From a bacterium (GTDB taxonomy: Bacteria > Armatimonadota > Fimbriimonadia > Fimbriimonadales > JBAXQP01), in NCBI GenBank assembly GCA_037131655.1, contig JBAXQP010000024.1, positions 1 through 15,735 of the forward strand: DNA of 15,735 bases. The letters run 5' to 3'. A program made the position numbers and the translations under genes. The number at the start of each line of letters is the position of its first letter. Positions within the stretch are counted from its first letter, which is position 1. Shown piece by piece: positions 5,983-13,199 of this stretch. Under the pieces are notes generated by a model. The model saw nothing but the letters and a program-made list of their open reading frames with translations, searched no databases and was not told where the DNA came from.

Positions 5983-7077
5983 CTACGGCACACAATCCAA
6001 GGCTTGAGTGAGGTCTTCTATTATATCCTCAATGTCCTCGAGACCTACTGAAAGGCGAAGGTAGCCTTCGGGGACGCGGCGCTCGGGTTCTTCGTCGTGC
6101 CAGATAACCAGGGTTTGGACGTCGCCAAGACTGACCCAGTTCTTGCATATCTTTAAATTCGAGACGAACGCTTTAGCGCCGACAGCCGCTCCATTCAGTA
6201 TAAATCCTACCATGCCACCGCAACCTTTGGGTAGCTCATGGGCAGCGATGTCGTGATCTGGGTCGGATTTTAGTGCTCCATATCGTACGGAAGTGACCTT
6301 GGGATGCTGTGAAAGGAATTCGGATACCGCCAGTGCATTGGCGCAGTGTTGGGCAATTCGCAAGGGAAGAGTTTTCATTCCGCGCATGATAAGGAACGCA
6401 TTGAACGGGCTGATGATACCTCCGTAGTTGCTTCGGACCTTTTTAATCGCTGTGATGGTCTCCTCATCGGAAATGACCAACCCACCGACCGAATCACCAT
6501 GACCGCTCAGGAACTTTGTGGCGCTGTGGATGACGACATCGGCTCCAAGTTCAAATGGGCGCAGCAGATAGGGAGTTAGAAACGTATTGTCCACAACTAC
6601 TTTCGCGTCTGCCTCGTGAGCGATTTCGGCTATGGCTTTAATGTCGGAAATATCGAGAGTAGGGTTGGAAATCGTTTCGACATAGACGACCTGCGTTTCT
6701 TCAAGGAGGGCTTCTTTAAGCTGGTTGAGGTCGCGCATATCGATTGGAACAATCTCGATGCCAACGCGGGGCATGCTCTCTTTGAATAGATTAAAGCAAG
6801 AGATATAGACATCATAATGGCAAATAAGGCGGTCTCCAGCTTGCAGTAGAGCTAAAAGTGTGTGGCTAATTGCCGCCATCCCCGATGCTGCGGCCATAGC
6901 CTTTTCGCCGCCTTCCAGTGCTGCAATTTTTTGCTCTAAACCTGCGATGGTTGGATTATCTTCACGGGTATATTCGCCATGATAGGTTGCTACCTGATAG
7001 ATGGGAATACCCGACATATCGCTCGGTTCGCCCGCGTGAATAGCTATCGTGCCGAAACCGTGTGTCTTTGACTCCAT
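5983..7077 (-). CDS. Cys/Met metabolism PLP enzyme (cystathionine synthase/lyase or methionine gamma-lyase family)
   Basis: This 364-residue cytoplasmic enzyme belongs to the trans-sulfuration fold-type I PLP family. Visible landmarks are YTREDNPT (36-43, whose Tyr and Arg bind the phosphate of the neighbouring subunit), AAASGMAA (62-69), the cofactor Asp in VVDNTFLTPY (161-170), the Schiff-base lysine K188 in SATKFLSGHGD, and the substrate-carboxylate Arg in LRLSVGLEDIEDI (340-352). The loop that normally reads YGGT or YGCT is YISC (91-94), so cystathionine gamma-synthase, beta-lyase and methionine gamma-lyase cannot be told apart. It is a little shorter than the usual 380-400. GGAGGG lies about 7 nt before the ATG. 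It is the first gene of an operon with the MttB-like gene, suggesting linked sulfur and methyl metabolism. Confidence 0.85.
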   Translation of the reverse strand: MESKTHGFGTIAIHAGEPSDMSGIPIYQVATYHGEYTREDNPTIAGLEQKIAALEGGEKAMAAASGMAAISHTLLALLQAGDRLICHYDVYISCFNLFKESMPRVGIEIVPIDMRDLNQLKEALLEETQVVYVETISNPTLDISDIKAIAEIAHEADAKVVVDNTFLTPYLLRPFELGADVVIHSATKFLSGHGDSVGGLVISDEETITAIKKVRSNYGGIISPFNAFLIMRGMKTLPLRIAQHCANALAVSEFLSQHPKVTSVRYGALKSDPDHDIAAHELPKGCGGMVGFILNGAAVGAKAFVSNLKICKNWVSLGDVQTLVIWHDEEPERRVPEGYLRLSVGLEDIEDIIEDLTQALDCVP

Positions 7078-7103
7078 AAAATGCCCTCCGATATATGCTC
7101 TCT

Positions 7104-7132
7104 ATTGTACCGGAGGCGCATGGAATTGAGCA
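7104..7132 (-). promoter_or_regulatory. Promoter candidate for the PLP enzyme/MttB operon
   Basis: On the minus strand TACAAT (7109-7104, 5/6 to the -10 consensus) lies 17 nt from TGCTCA (7132-7127, 3/6 to -35), about 27 nt before the start codon. The short leader of about 20 nt leaves no room for a riboswitch. No matching strong promoter for the divergent ppdK was found in the same gap. Confidence 0.35.
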
Positions 7133-7277
7133 TATCTTACATGCTTATAAACGAGACAAGTTCGCTGCACAAAGCGGCGCTCAATGGGTAAACTAACGAT
7201 TAAGAATGAATAGGCCCGATTAATTTTGGGTCGTCTGAATACGAATGAATACGCAATATGGAGGCGAATAGGATCGG

Positions 7278-9953
7278 ATGAGTATGAAGTACGTTTATAT
7301 TTTCGAAGAAGGTCAAGCGGATATGAAGGATCTGCTCGGCGGTAAGGGTGCGAACCTCGCTGAGATGACCAATATTGGTTTGCCAGTCCCCCCTGGATTT
7401 ACAATTACCACAGAAGCTTGCAACAAGTATTATGAGCTAGGTAGCAAAATGCCTGATGGCATGATGGATCAAGTTCGTACGGCGCTTAGCGAAGTTGAAA
7501 AGAAGATGGGCAAGAAACTGGGCGACCCAGCGAACCCACTGCTTGTTTCAGTACGTTCAGGCGCAAAGTTTTCGATGCCCGGCATGATGGATACCGTTTT
7601 GAACTTGGGTTTGAACGCGGACTCGATCCAGGGCATTATCAAGCAAACCGGCAACGAGCGTTTCGTTTATGATGCTTATCGACGCTTCATCATGATGTTC
7701 TCTGACATCGTTCTTGGTGTTAAGAGAATCAATTTTGAGCACATTTTCGACGGCTTCAAGAAGAAGCTCGGCATCACTGAAGATACTCAGCTCGATGCCA
7801 AGGCACTAAAGGAAATTGCAAACGAATTCCTGGCATTAGTTAAGAATCAAACAGGCAAGGACTTCCCAAGTGATCCGATGGATCAGCTAACTTTGGCGGT
7901 TGAGGCCGTCTTTAGTTCTTGGAACAACGACCGTGCGATGATCTATCGCAACCGCGAAAAGATTTCCCATTCACTTGGCACCGCTGTCAATATCCAGTCA
8001 ATGGTCTTTGGCAACATGGGCGAAGACTCGGGAACCGGCGTTGCATTCACTCGCGATATGGCAACCGGCGAGAATGTTATGTACGGCGAGTACCTGATGA
8101 ATGCGCAGGGCGAAGATGTGGTTGCGGGTGTTCGCACCCCCATCGCCATCGTTCAACTTAGCAGAGATAACCCGCCCATCTATAAAGAATTTGATGAAAT
8201 CGCAACCCGGCTCGAAAAGCATTATCGTGATGCGATGGACATCGAGTTCACCATTGAGAATAACCGATTATTCATTCTCCAATGCCGCGTTGGCAAGCGA
8301 ACTGCTGCCGCCGCAGTTAAGATTGCAGTCGATATGGCGAATGAAGGTTTGATTTCCAAGGATGAAGCTCTGCTTCGAGTGAAGCCGGGCGATCTCGATC
8401 AGCTTCTACACCCACAGATTGACCCCAAGGCGAAAGTCACCGTGTTGGCCAAAGGTCTTGCGGCATCTCCGGGCGCTGCAGTTGGTCAAGTAGTATTCGA
8501 TTCACATGATGCTGCTATTAAAGGGCTTGAAGGTCCAATCATCTTGGTTCGACCTGAAACCAATCCCGATGATATCCGCGGTATGGTTGCCAGCGTGGGC
8601 GTTTTAACTGCCCGCGGAGGTATGACTTCACATGCAGCGGTAGTCGCTCGCGGCTTTGGTACCCCATGCGTTGCAGGTTGCGAAGCGCTTGATATGGACG
8701 AAGCTGCTAAAGAGTTCTCAGTTGGCGATTACGTCGTTAAAGAAGGCGATTGGATTTCAATCGATGGTTCAACAGGGCGTGTTATCCTTGGCCAGGCTCC
8801 GCTGATTGCCTCGGTCATTACTCCTGAGTTTACCGTACTGTTGGGCTGGGCAGACAAGATCAGACGCTTGGCTGTTCGCACTAACGCCGACAACCCGACC
8901 GATGCAGCCAAGGGATTTGAGTTTGGCGCTGAGGGTATTGGCCTTTGCCGAACTGAGCATATGTTCTTCGAGAAAGACCGTCTGCCAATCGTTCAGGATA
9001 TGATCCTTTCGAAGACCGAAGCCGACCGACGCACCGCTCTTGCGAAGTTGCTGCCGGTTCAGCAGAGTGACTTTGAAGGCATCTTCGAAGCAATGCAAGG
9101 CCGACCGGTTACTATCCGCCTCATCGATCCACCGCTGCATGAGTTCTTGCCGCGCTACGAAGAGGTTATGGCGAGAGTAGTCGACCTGAAGGCTCGTGGC
9201 GTTGCTCCTGGATGCCCCGCATACGAACTGCTCGAGAAAGAAGAAAATCTTCTTTCCGCAATCGAATCGATGCGCGAAGCAAACCCGATGCTCGGACTTC
9301 GCGGCTGCCGCCTTTCGATCATCTTCCCTGAAATCGTTGAGATGCAGGTAAGAGCGATCTTCCAGGCTGCATGTATAATTCAGAAGCGCGGTGATGAAGT
9401 TCGACCTGAGATTATGATCCCGTTGGTGGGACATGTCAACGAGCTCAAACTTCTTCGCACCCAGCTTGAAGACGTAGCCAAGACCGTTATGGCGGAGATG
9501 GGCGTTAATGTTGATTATAAGTTCGGTACGATGATCGAGATCCCGCGCGCGGCGCTGACCTCCGATCAGATTGCCGAATATGCTGAGTTCTTCAGCTTTG
9601 GCACCAACGATCTTACTCAGACTACTTTCGGTTTCAGCCGTGACGATGCGGAGGGCAAGTTCCTCCAAAAGTACGTCGAGATGAATGTCTTGCCCGTCAA
9701 CCCGTTCGAATCGCTCGACGGCGAAGGCGTTGGCAAGTTGATGAAGATCTGTGTTGATCAAGCCCGCGCTGTCCGCCCCAACATCAAGTTGGGCATCTGC
9801 GGTGAGCATGGCGGAGACCCATCGTCCATCGATATCTGTAACGATCTCGGTTTGGACTATGTAAGCTGCTCGCCGTTCCGCGTGCCGATTGCTCGACTAG
9901 CTGCTGCACAGGCTACTTTGAAGGATAAAGTAACAGTTGCAGTCGACAAATAG
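7278..9953 (+). CDS. ppdK: Pyruvate, phosphate dikinase
   Basis: The 891-residue enzyme interconverts pyruvate, ATP and phosphate with phosphoenolpyruvate, AMP and diphosphate, linking glycolysis and gluconeogenesis in the cytoplasm. The N-terminal ATP-grasp part has LLGGKGANLAEM (19-30), SVRSGAKFSMPGMMDT (91-106) and the QCRVGKRT segment (335-342). The swivelling domain has the catalytic His H452 in GGMTSHAAVVARGFGTP. The C-terminal PEP barrel has GLCRTEHMFF (555-564), FGTNDLTQTTFGFSRDDAE (774-792) and the catalytic Cys C841 in GICGEHGGDPSS. Length and motifs are complete. The ATG at 7278 is preceded by GGAGG (7260-7264) at 13 nt and by AGGAT closer in; ATG 7284 (MKYVY) is possible. The gene is monocistronic and ends at a strong terminator. 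Confidence 0.97.
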   Translation: MSMKYVYIFEEGQADMKDLLGGKGANLAEMTNIGLPVPPGFTITTEACNKYYELGSKMPDGMMDQVRTALSEVEKKMGKKLGDPANPLLVSVRSGAKFSMPGMMDTVLNLGLNADSIQGIIKQTGNERFVYDAYRRFIMMFSDIVLGVKRINFEHIFDGFKKKLGITEDTQLDAKALKEIANEFLALVKNQTGKDFPSDPMDQLTLAVEAVFSSWNNDRAMIYRNREKISHSLGTAVNIQSMVFGNMGEDSGTGVAFTRDMATGENVMYGEYLMNAQGEDVVAGVRTPIAIVQLSRDNPPIYKEFDEIATRLEKHYRDAMDIEFTIENNRLFILQCRVGKRTAAAAVKIAVDMANEGLISKDEALLRVKPGDLDQLLHPQIDPKAKVTVLAKGLAASPGAAVGQVVFDSHDAAIKGLEGPIILVRPETNPDDIRGMVASVGVLTARGGMTSHAAVVARGFGTPCVAGCEALDMDEAAKEFSVGDYVVKEGDWISIDGSTGRVILGQAPLIASVITPEFTVLLGWADKIRRLAVRTNADNPTDAAKGFEFGAEGIGLCRTEHMFFEKDRLPIVQDMILSKTEADRRTALAKLLPVQQSDFEGIFEAMQGRPVTIRLIDPPLHEFLPRYEEVMARVVDLKARGVAPGCPAYELLEKEENLLSAIESMREANPMLGLRGCRLSIIFPEIVEMQVRAIFQAACIIQKRGDEVRPEIMIPLVGHVNELKLLRTQLEDVAKTVMAEMGVNVDYKFGTMIEIPRAALTSDQIAEYAEFFSFGTNDLTQTTFGFSRDDAEGKFLQKYVEMNVLPVNPFESLDGEGVGKLMKICVDQARAVRPNIKLGICGEHGGDPSSIDICNDLGLDYVSCSPFRVPIARLAAAQATLKDKVTVAVDK

Positions 9954-9980
9954 TCTACGCAATCCGATTAGATAACCGAT

Positions 9981-10019
9981 AATAAAGAGTGGAGTTAATA
10001 GCTCCACTCTTTTATTTTT
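9981..10019 (+). terminator. Intrinsic terminator of ppdK
   Basis: AAAGAGTGGAG (9984-9994) pairs with CTCCACTCTTT (10002-10012) around a 7-nt loop, followed by TATTTTTG. The stem begins 30 nt after the ppdK stop codon. Confidence 0.85.
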
Positions 10020-10044
10020 GCGGGGACTGCATGGAGGCAGGGGT

Positions 10045-10332
10045 ATGAGAACTGGACGTAGTATCTTAGTGGCGATCGTCGTCATCGCTGGGATTTTAAG
10101 CAATATAAATGTGCCTAAGTTTATGAAGAGAACTTCATCTAGCGGGACTGGCAGCATGGATGCCTATGCGACCCCATCAAAACCCATTTTAAGCCCCAAA
10201 CAGACAGTCGAACCCTTTGCCTTTACGCATAAGAAAAAAACTACCAATCATTCTACGTTGGTGCTTCTCTGTAAGAAGCCACAAACCCCTTACCCTAATA
10301 TCAGTTTAAACCCTCGATCTAATACGAAGTAA
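10045..10332 (+). CDS. Small pilin-like protein, possibly degenerate
   Basis: The ATG at 10045 has a good site, GGAGG (10033-10037), 7 nt upstream; a TTG at 10018 overlaps the ppdK terminator and is less likely. The 95-residue product begins MRTGRSILVAIVVIAGILSN and continues to INVPKFMKR. This resembles the N-terminal helix of type IV pilins and pseudopilins, where G-FTLIE is followed by a long hydrophobic stretch ending A-VP-x-F. Here the residue after Gly is Arg, not Phe, and the conserved Glu at +5 is Val, so cleavage and assembly would be unusual. The rest is Ser/Thr/Pro/Lys-rich and looks unstructured. The last 43 nt overlap the 3' end of the convergent glycosyltransferase gene. It could be a decayed pilin gene rather than a working one; I am unsure it is expressed. 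Confidence 0.4.
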   Translation: MRTGRSILVAIVVIAGILSNINVPKFMKRTSSSGTGSMDAYATPSKPILSPKQTVEPFAFTHKKKTTNHSTLVLLCKKPQTPYPNISLNPRSNTK

Positions 10333-11630
10333 GCATAGACCGCCAGAGCCAACATGAGTGTTCCAAGAGTGATTGCTGCCATATCCCTCCATCGCTTCGG
10401 GAAAAGCCAAGCAAAGCCCACTGTATAGGCTAAAGCAATGGTTGTCATAGCCGGAGTTAAATACCTCGATTGTCCCTGGAAGTATGTTAAATTAAACCAT
10501 GCAAAGCTCAATCCAACAATCACCATCAGCGTCAGTAACAATAGAAATGCTCGGCTAACTAAACGTTCGCGTTCATAAAACAGATAGATGACAAATCTGA
10601 CCATCAATATCCCGGAAGCGATACCGAGCGTTCTATAAAGCCAGTCAGGCATCCACAAAGGCCACGAAGGAATTAGATATCCGAAAGCGCCAAAAAATGT
10701 TCGTAGTTTGTACCAACCGACCCACTGGACGAAATAACCCATCGTTGAAAGGCCGGTCATAGTCTGGATATCAATACGACTTGTAGTGCCAATGAAGGCT
10801 TCTTTGAATATGCCAAGAGCAAAAGGATCCCCGTAATTTGCCTCATTTCTAATTAGCCAGGGGCTAGCTACTAAGAGGCTTGTGAATACTATATAACCTG
10901 CTTTGAGGAATTTATTCACGCCGGGTCTGTTGGGGCTAAGACAAAGGGCAACAATTGCTGTTGGTATTAATAGTAGACCGGTTGTTTTGGTTAAAAGCGC
11001 AAGTCCTATGATAATACCAAACCGAACCGCTCGTGAATAACTCCACCCTTCATAAACATCTCGAACGAGTTTAAATGCTGCGATTGCGAAGAACATTTCC
11101 ATCAGGGTGTCGTTAGTAACTGATGAAAAAAGCGCAATCTGCATAGGAAGAAAAGCCGCAAAAGCAGTCGCGCCGATTGGAATTAGCCCAGTTGGGAAAA
11201 TCACTCTCCCCGTTCGGTAAATAAAGTAGAGTGTGATAAGGCCGATAAGAGTTGAGAGTAGGCGAAGCAGAAATCCTTCAGCCTGCTCATTTATTATAGA
11301 ACCGATAGCGCTAACAGGGGATGCGAGTAGATAGTAAAGTGGCGGTTGGTGAGCTTCATAGTTCTCATCAGCAGGTACCTGCATAACGGGGAAGCTTTTA
11401 TTTCCCAGTAAATAATGAATGTAATTAACATGTGCGATCTCATCCGGCGCGCCAATATCGGGCAAGCTAATCGCATTGTAAGTAGCTGACGTTCGGTATG
11501 GAGTGGCCAAATTATAAGCGACACAAAGAACCACAAAGAGAACGGCGATTGCCGCAATCCATTTATTATCCTGGTTCCAGGTTCTTATTGTTTCAGGAAA
11601 TACCTTTTTTCCCCTCACTTTACGCGCCAT
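10290..11630 (-). CDS. GT-C family membrane glycosyltransferase (GT39/ArnT/DUF2142-like)
   Basis: This 446-residue integral membrane protein has around ten hydrophobic segments, the first at about 25-42. The first extracytoplasmic loop holds the hallmark acidic pair in GAPDEIAHVNYIHYLL (60-75) and then YEAHQPPLYYLLA (91-103), the pattern of enzymes that transfer sugars from polyprenyl phosphate on the outer face of the membrane. GLALLTKTTGLLLIP (209-223) and GQSRYLTPA (386-394) are also typical. The acceptor cannot be told: protein, lipid or polysaccharide. The start is uncertain. I take ATG 11630; TTG 11633 directly precedes it and neither has a clear Shine-Dalgarno. No glycan biosynthesis genes are next to it. 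Downstream only a weak hairpin (10264-10279 region) and a later T-run were seen. Confidence 0.78.
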   Translation of the reverse strand: MARKVRGKKVFPETIRTWNQDNKWIAAIAVLFVVLCVAYNLATPYRTSATYNAISLPDIGAPDEIAHVNYIHYLLGNKSFPVMQVPADENYEAHQPPLYYLLASPVSAIGSIINEQAEGFLLRLLSTLIGLITLYFIYRTGRVIFPTGLIPIGATAFAAFLPMQIALFSSVTNDTLMEMFFAIAAFKLVRDVYEGWSYSRAVRFGIIIGLALLTKTTGLLLIPTAIVALCLSPNRPGVNKFLKAGYIVFTSLLVASPWLIRNEANYGDPFALGIFKEAFIGTTSRIDIQTMTGLSTMGYFVQWVGWYKLRTFFGAFGYLIPSWPLWMPDWLYRTLGIASGILMVRFVIYLFYERERLVSRAFLLLLTLMVIVGLSFAWFNLTYFQGQSRYLTPAMTTIALAYTVGFAWLFPKRWRDMAAITLGTLMLALAVYAYFVLDRGFKLILG

Positions 11631-11713
11631 CAATACTATTGTGACAGCTTTAAGTGAAGTGCGAAGAACTTATTTCGCATTTTCCGTACCCCTCCCCCAA
11701 TAGTCTGAAAACA

Positions 11714-11747
11714 ATCAGGCCTTCCTCTAGATAGAGAAAGGCCTGAT
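11714..11747 (-). terminator. Terminator of the TorF-like gene
   Basis: ATCAGGCCTT (11714-11723) pairs with AAGGCCTGAT (11738-11747). On the minus strand the stem is followed by TGTTTTC, 23 nt after the stop codon of the barrel gene. An inner CTCT/AGAG pairing extends the hairpin. Confidence 0.7.
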
Positions 11748-11770
11748 GTGAGTCTTAATCACTTAACCGA

Positions 11771-12556
11771 TTAGAACTTCTTACCTACTGTGACGGCAAA
11801 GACGACGTTGTCGCGGTCTAGGCCAAAGAACTCGGCGAAGTCTCTTACTCCACTCATTGATAGGGTTGTGAGTAAGACGTGAGGTCGGATGTAATAGCCG
11901 CATGATAGGTCATAGGTGAGGCCAATATCGGCGGCTAAGGCGAAGATGCCCTCATCGTTAACGCCGGTGATAGCCTCGGTGTACTTGTTGTTTGTGTAAA
12001 CAGCAAGTACCGCAGCATCGCCGACCAATTTTGGGGCTACCTTTTGGTTGTAAAGAAATCCAAATTCACAGGCATAACCGCCCGCCATATCTTGGAAATC
12101 TAAGATGTTGTTGGCGAAGAACACAAAGTTCTTGTAGGGATAAGTGATGGTTAACTGGGCTTCTGCCGTATCAGGCCTACTCGTATCCGGGTATTCAAAC
12201 TGCGTTAATGTTGTGGTTAATCCAAATTTCCCCCAACTAGCAGCATAGGAACCGGAATAGCGGAGTTCGGTGAAACGTTTTTCATTGGGACCCTCTTCCA
12301 GAGGCATATTGCCCCATACTTTGAGGGTAACCGGGCCCATAGCGAACCATACATCGGGCTGAAGCGCTGACTTTTCTGTCATCTGAATGCCTCTGAAGAC
12401 ATAATGAGATACAAAGTCAACATCTACGCCATAGTTGATCTTCTGCTCTGGGTTTACGCCAGTCTCGTCTTGCCCGAATGCACTCACAGCGAACATTGAT
12501 AACGCCATGAGGATTGCGCAAATAAGCGCTAACCTTTTGATTGAAGAGATTTTCAT
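11771..12556 (-). CDS. Outer-membrane beta-barrel protein, TorF/Gcw_chp family
   Basis: The 261-residue product has a clear signal peptide (MKISSIKRLALICAILMALS, cut near AFG-QD) followed by alternating hydrophobic/polar strands and a C-terminal aromatic residue (VTVGKKF), as in outer-membrane barrels. The segment VDVDFVSHYVFRGIQMTEKS and later short strands with aromatic girdles match the TorF putative porin family (PF09694). Its transport substrate is unknown; the family is only a putative porin. The presence of this gene is the best sign that the host has an outer membrane. AAGGAGG stands 4 nt before ATG 12556; the TTG one codon earlier would be too close. It is monocistronic, with a terminator after it and interlocking inverted repeats just upstream that suggest regulated expression. 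Confidence 0.8.
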   Translation of the reverse strand: MKISSIKRLALICAILMALSMFAVSAFGQDETGVNPEQKINYGVDVDFVSHYVFRGIQMTEKSALQPDVWFAMGPVTLKVWGNMPLEEGPNEKRFTELRYSGSYAASWGKFGLTTTLTQFEYPDTSRPDTAEAQLTITYPYKNFVFFANNILDFQDMAGGYACEFGFLYNQKVAPKLVGDAAVLAVYTNNKYTEAITGVNDEGIFALAADIGLTYDLSCGYYIRPHVLLTTLSMSGVRDFAEFFGLDRDNVVFAVTVGKKF

Positions 12557-12572
12557 CAATCCTCCTTGAGAT

Positions 12573-12609
12573 TTGCTATAATATTATTGCCATATAGCAA
12601 GCAATAATA
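12573..12609 (-). promoter_or_regulatory. Interlocking inverted repeats in the TorF-like gene promoter region
   Basis: Two perfect inverted repeats overlap: TTGCTATA/TATAGCAA (12573-12580 with 12593-12600) and TATTATTGC/GCAATAATA (12582-12590 with 12601-12609). Each has half-site centres about 19-20 nt apart, or two helical turns, and each half carries TTGC. The block is 16 nt upstream of the start codon and AT-rich, so it may overlap the -10 region. A dimeric repressor site is the simplest reading. A structured leader is the alternative. Confidence 0.45.
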
Positions 12610-13199
12610 CGAAGTAAATAATATCATAAGCAGGAATCTTTTTGCCAAAAGAGAATAAATAACAGGCGATTAAACTCGAAAACAGCGAGTAGAGAAGTTC
12701 AAGTATTCACAGGCCGGTCTTTATTCTTATCCACCCCTGAGCCATTTGCGGCATTCTTGAAACTAAAAGGGTGTAGCTTTCAATGATGGTTCATCTTTCT
12801 TATCGTATGACTATCCGATATCTCCTAACGTTGCGTATGATGGGAATTTAGCGAGGAGCAGTTTACGGTTAAGGCTTCAGTTGAGGCTGTATATGCTCTG
12901 AAATAAGTGAAACCTATTAGTAAACGAAATTCAAGATCTAATTGCGTGGCCGTAATGTTATGTCCCTAGTATGTTGAGCACTCTATATGAACTTGATCTG
13001 CATCCGATAATAGAAGATGTGAGCTTGAAGAGTTTGCTTCAACGTATCTAAATGTCCCTTGGGCGTGACATAATATTGAAAGTAGCCTCGAATGTTCCAG
13101 GGACGGGCTTAAAAGGCTTGCAGGTAACTTCTTGATTGGTCGTGAAAAGGCTTTGCGTTCAAATTGGAGTTCGAACGTATTGCTTGGAGGAGTAGCGTG
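12610..13199. other. Long gap without a recognisable gene
   Basis: No open frame here has both a ribosome site and a recognisable sequence on either strand. A minus-strand frame at 12966-13337 crosses into the MEMO gene antisense and looks like a shadow. Visible items are one TTATCCACC (12727-12735, DnaA-box-like but single), an imperfect inverted pair AATGTTATGTC / GACATAATATT (about 12954 and 13067), GTCCCT / AGGGAC, and near-repeats AAAAGGCTT at about 13114 and 13145. Promoters for the MEMO gene must lie near the right end. The region could hold a small RNA or an eroded gene, but I cannot support either. Confidence 0.5.

Noticed and set aside
5956..5985. Amber (TAG) stop of the PLP enzyme considered as a pyrrolysine read-through into the MttB-like gene
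   Set aside because: The TAG is followed by a strong ribosome site and a separate ATG start, the frames are not joined, and TAG is a common stop in this window.
7236..7253. Direct repeat TGAATACG-AA-TGAATACG upstream of ppdK
   Set aside because: Only 8 nt, repeated once, in an AT-rich leader; too short to claim an operator.
8769..9809. 346-residue minus-strand frame inside ppdK
   Set aside because: Entirely antisense to the conserved PEP-binding half of ppdK, with no recognisable domain; a by-product of ppdK codon use.
12727..12735. DnaA-box-like TTATCCACC, considered as a sign of a replication origin
   Set aside because: A single imperfect box without a cluster, AT-rich unwinding element or dnaA/dnaN neighbours.
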